Shown: positions 60,710 to 64,000 of the stretch, one piece after another
Position numbering within the stretch: position 1 is the stretch's first letter
Layout: each line of letters begins with the position of its first letter
Source of the DNA: Setoptus koraiensis
Lineage: Eukaryota; Arthropoda
Reading direction: 5' to 3'
DNA length: 64,000 nucleotides
NCBI GenBank assembly: GCA_048013815.1
Contig: CM106586.1
Coordinates: 18,848,001 to 18,912,000, forward strand
Translations under genes and position numbers: made by a program
Notes under the pieces: model-generated
What the model saw: only the letters and a program-made list of their open reading frames with translations
Databases searched by the model: none
What the model was told of the DNA's origin: nothing

Positions 60710-61449
60710 CGAAGGCGAGCAACCAGCGATCTGGTGAGCGGCGCAACCGGCCAACACTGACTAGCATTGAATGCAGATGGACATGGTGCCAATTGAATAA
60801 TATAATTCGGTTGTTGAATGCCGAGATGCATGAATGAAATAATGAATTGGTTCGAGAGATGTTACAGAAATGTTGCGCACCGTTTACAAGCAACAGCAAC
60901 GTTGTTGCTGCTGGCGCTGTTGTTGCCGTTGATTAGGTTGATAGCGGTGACACCGGCCAACGGCCCAAATTAACATTGACAAACATTGAAAAAACATTGA
61001 ACGGTGCACACTGACAACGTTTGCTATGCGTTTGTCACCTTTTTTGTTGTCTGTTGCAATGGTTGCACAGTTTAAAATTGCAAGCAGCACCAAAATTTGC
61101 CATGGCCAAACGGGCCAACAGAGCGGCGCTCAACGTTTAATACGTTGCGCAACGACGATATATCAAATCGGTGCTGGCGATTGAATAATAAATGTAATTA
61201 TTATAATTATCAAAACTAATTTGCCAGCATGCAGCCGCAGTCGCAAACGATGCGTCGCTTGCGATAGCTTATGATAGCGAGCGGCCGTTATGATTGGTTG
61301 AGTGGGCACCGAAATGGCGTTCATGTTTGGCATGGCATCATCACAATGTGGTGGCGTTGATTTGGCGTGATTAATGCCTTACATGAATACATCTGAATGT
61401 TGCTCATGACGCCCTTGTTGTCTGGCCTGTGTTGTCGCTGACCACAGAC

Positions 61450-61527
61450 AGCGGTCGCAACAGCAGCAAGCAACAGCGACAGCAGCAAGCAACAGCAACA
61501 ACAACAGCGACAAACAACAGCAACTGT
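61450..61527. repeat. CAA/CAG repeat with CAGCAAGCAACAGCGA units
   Basis: Mixed trinucleotide and 16-18-bp units. Confidence 0.75.
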
Positions 61528-62100
61528 CTTGGCGAGTCTCAGCGAGTTGCCGTTGTTGCCAGAAAAGAGTTGAAAGGCTGACAAATGGTAATGTTTGCTC
61601 AGTTGCCACAGTCGCCGTAGCTGCCACAGTGACTAGTAGCCAGTGCTACCGCTCCATCGGGCCGGCTCGCTGGCCGTCGCTGGCTATCAACACTTTTGAA
61701 TGGATCGCCGACACTCAGCTGACCGCTCGCCGATGCCCTTTAGCCGGCCAATCAATTTGCGTCCGACATTAGCATTGTTGTCGCGCCAACCGAGTCGCTG
61801 TTTGGCCAGTTGCGCAACTCGGCCCAGCAATTGGTTGTATCATGTTTGCCAATGCTTTTCGGCGCAAATGCGCCGCCGAAGGACGCGGCAGCAGCAGCAG
61901 CCCGATACTGTGCCAATCTAGCTGCGACGGCCCGGCCCAATGTGTGCCTAATTGCACATGAGCATAATTGATGAGGGATAATTTAATTTAACGATTGGCC
62001 ATCATTCAGCTTCGGCTTGCCTCGCAAGCTTGTTTAAATGATAAAAATATCCGACGGCCACACATACATATCTCTGGTTCGTGTGCCAGCGCGCTGGCAT

Positions 62101-62184
62101 TTGCTGCTGCCGCTGTTGTTGTTGGCGCTGTTGTTGTTGTTGGCGCTGTTGTTGTTGTTGGCGCTGTTGTTGTTGCTGTTGCAT
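62101..62184. repeat. 18-bp minisatellite GCGCTGTTGTTGTTGTTG
   Basis: Three to four copies. Confidence 0.85.
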
Positions 62185-62830
62185 CAGTGGCCGAAGCAAA
62201 TCACAATCGATGGCGAGATTGGTCAATTTGATGAAATGATCAATTTGTACTCGCGGCACAGCACAGCTCCGATCGGGTGCGCGCAAATCGCCCTTGTGCC
62301 GCACAATTTGTGCGTTCGTGGCGCGCGCGGATCATTTGGATTCTGGCATTTTCGCATTCTCGCATTCGCGGACATATTAGTATAATATTAATGGCCAATA
62401 TTCATTGTCTCTCCTCAACAACTCGTGTCAACTGTACAAACTAACAACAGCGACGACAGCGACGACATCAAGTTGTCGCCCGCCAGAGCGCCAAACAATG
62501 GCCGCCCAGACGCAACAACGCACTCGCTGTCCGGCGCCACTGTCGCTCGGGCCAATTAGCCCGATGATTTATGCCGCCCCATCTAATGGGCACTCACTCA
62601 CTTGGCGCGACCATCTCGGCGGCGCGCCCATCCCGGCGGCGCACCGATCGCTTGCCGGCTCAACAAGCTTGGGCACTGCGAGTCGCGGCTGCAGCAGCAA
62701 TCCGATTCCGTCCGATTGCGCAATATCGGCGGCCGATATTACAGCGCAACATAGCTCATGCTCATGTTCTGACATCGGACTCGCTCGCGCTTTGCTGGCG
62801 CTTTGCCGGCCGAATGGCCGCTCCGCCAGC

Positions 62831-62898
62831 AAAATGCCGACAAAATGCCGACGAAATGCCGACAAAATGCCGACGAAATGCCGACGAAATGCCGACAA
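62831..62898. repeat. 11-bp minisatellite (A/G)AAATGCCGAC
   Basis: Six copies, alternating A and G at the first base. Confidence 0.9.
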
Positions 62899-63928
62899 AC
62901 AGTGCAAAATATCCGGCACATCAACGGCCACACACGATACTAACTATCTGTTGTTTGCTCGCGGACTATATTAATAACAAATGATGGACATGATCGCGGT
63001 CATTTGTTGTTTGCGCTATGTTAATGGGCGCCCATCAATTTGGGCCCGCGGCTCGCGCGCGCCGCGCAATTCGGCCCGTTTCCATCTTTGGATGGGCAGA
63101 AAAACGAGCGCTTATTAATCAATATCTCCAATGATGCAGTTATCATCAACTAATGATCATTGATGTCCAGCAGCAGCAGCAATTACTGCTTGTTGCCGCT
63201 TGTTTGCCGGCCTCTCCCGCTCGCTGTGTGCCCGCCGCTCCGTGCCGCCGCTCCGTGCCCGCCGCTCTGTCCCGTGCCGGGCCACGCGGTGGCCGGACAG
63301 TGGACGCTCGCGGCGTGCACGTGCAGTTACAGTCTCTGCGAGTGTTACAATCTCAGCGAGTGTTGCAGTCTCAGCGGCGCGGGGCCCCCAAGAGCGCCCA
63401 TGCAAATGTCAAATGTGGCCCGTCAAAGTGGGCGCCGGCGAGCGGCCAGCGAAAGTCGCAACGATGCCCACAACGAGCGCAACGAGCGCAAAGAGCGCGC
63501 CACAGATACAACCGGCGGCCAACGAGCGAGCCAGTTGGCGAGCTCACTGAAGCATGCAAATTAATCGATTATATCGAGCCAATGCACATTGTTGGCAATG
63601 ATGATTAGTGGGCCGGGCCGGCCCGGCGAGCCGCTGCATCCGCTGCGGCTGGTTGTTTGCGCTCGCTTGTCACACAAACAACAAAATGATTATCTGCTGA
63701 TTATAGCGCTGATTGCGCACTGATTTAATCGGTCCCCTTTAGCCAGCCGCATGCTTAATGGCTGCATGTTCGCATACCCGCACGCACAATTGGCGATTGG
63801 CGGTGATGCCACCGACAACGACAAAATCTAAATAATTCGGCCCCAGTGGCGGCCGGCGGGGCCAGTGGGGCCACTAAGGTCGCCCGATCGGCCCATTCAA
63901 ATGTGTCTCTGCGGACAATGTCCAGTTG

Positions 63929-63957
63929 CAACAACAACAACAACAACAACAACAACG
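63929..63957. repeat. (CAA)n microsatellite
   Basis: About nine copies. Confidence 0.9.
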
Positions 63958-64000
63958 GGCCAGTTAGCAGTTACAACATGCCAGTTGTAGCCACCAGCTC

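Larger units (their letters stand above)
55400..64000. other. Upstream flank of POU copy B without recognised genes
   Basis: 55.4-58.5 kb is AT-rich and may contain 5' UTR or promoter sequence of copy B; TATTATAA on the minus strand near 55493 is a weak TATA candidate. 58.5-64 kb returns to GGCC-rich DNA with microsatellites. Apart from the possible exon at 56144 nothing can be supported as coding. Confidence 0.5.

Noticed and set aside
1-64000. tRNA, rRNA or spliceosomal RNA genes
   Set aside because: No stretch with convincing A and B boxes and cloverleaf pairing, and no rRNA-like core, was seen on reading. A tRNA and covariance-model scan would be decisive.
1-64000. Transposon or retroelement coding regions
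   Set aside because: No reverse transcriptase, integrase or transposase motifs were found in any frame. Only small inverted repeats and possible non-autonomous patches are present.

Overview
The window reads as animal nuclear DNA, most likely from an arthropod. Introns are short (about 90 to 115 bp where they can be measured), splice sites are canonical GT-AG, the proteins are rich in Asn, Gln, His and Ser, and the only family I recognise is a class II POU-homeodomain transcription factor (Oct1/Oct2 of vertebrates, Nubbin/Pdm2 of insects). The low-complexity style recalls mite genes, but the sequence alone does not fix the lineage.

Layout. 1-23.3 kb holds no coding region I can support; it is GGCC-rich DNA full of microsatellites, short-period minisatellites and small perfect inverted repeats. 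23.3-28.6 kb carries POU gene copy A on the minus strand. 28.69-29.17 kb carries a degraded third copy (C) of the 3' end of the same gene on the plus strand, head to head with A. 29.2-47.0 kb is again repeat-rich and without a convincing gene; it includes an array of four 5' splice-site motifs inside a palindrome near 31.96 kb. 47.39-48.51 kb is a plus-strand reading frame for an unrecognised 373-residue membrane-type protein. 49.5-55.4 kb carries POU copy B on the minus strand, for which five coding exons in consistent phase can be drawn, giving about 1280 residues. 55.4-64 kb is again non-coding as far as I can see.

Copies A and B are direct repeats of about 5.3 kb placed about 26.2 kb apart. 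The POU-specific domain is split by a 90-bp intron at the same place in both (after residues RRIKLG), and the DNA-binding domains are identical. B has two 5' exons beyond the duplicated block. A lacks them within the block and has in-frame stops in the first part of its exon 3, so A is a 5'-truncated duplicate that keeps an intact DNA-binding region and probably needs its own promoter or start. Similarity between A and B is patchy, from an identical intron to a strongly diverged one, which suggests gene conversion.

The whole fits a developmental transcription-factor locus: a few AT-richer coding islands inside large, repeat-laden and possibly regulatory DNA. The best candidates for something new are the A/B/C arrangement, the spliced-donor palindrome at 31.94-32.01 kb, the set of perfect inverted repeats and the dispersed AACAAGTG motif.
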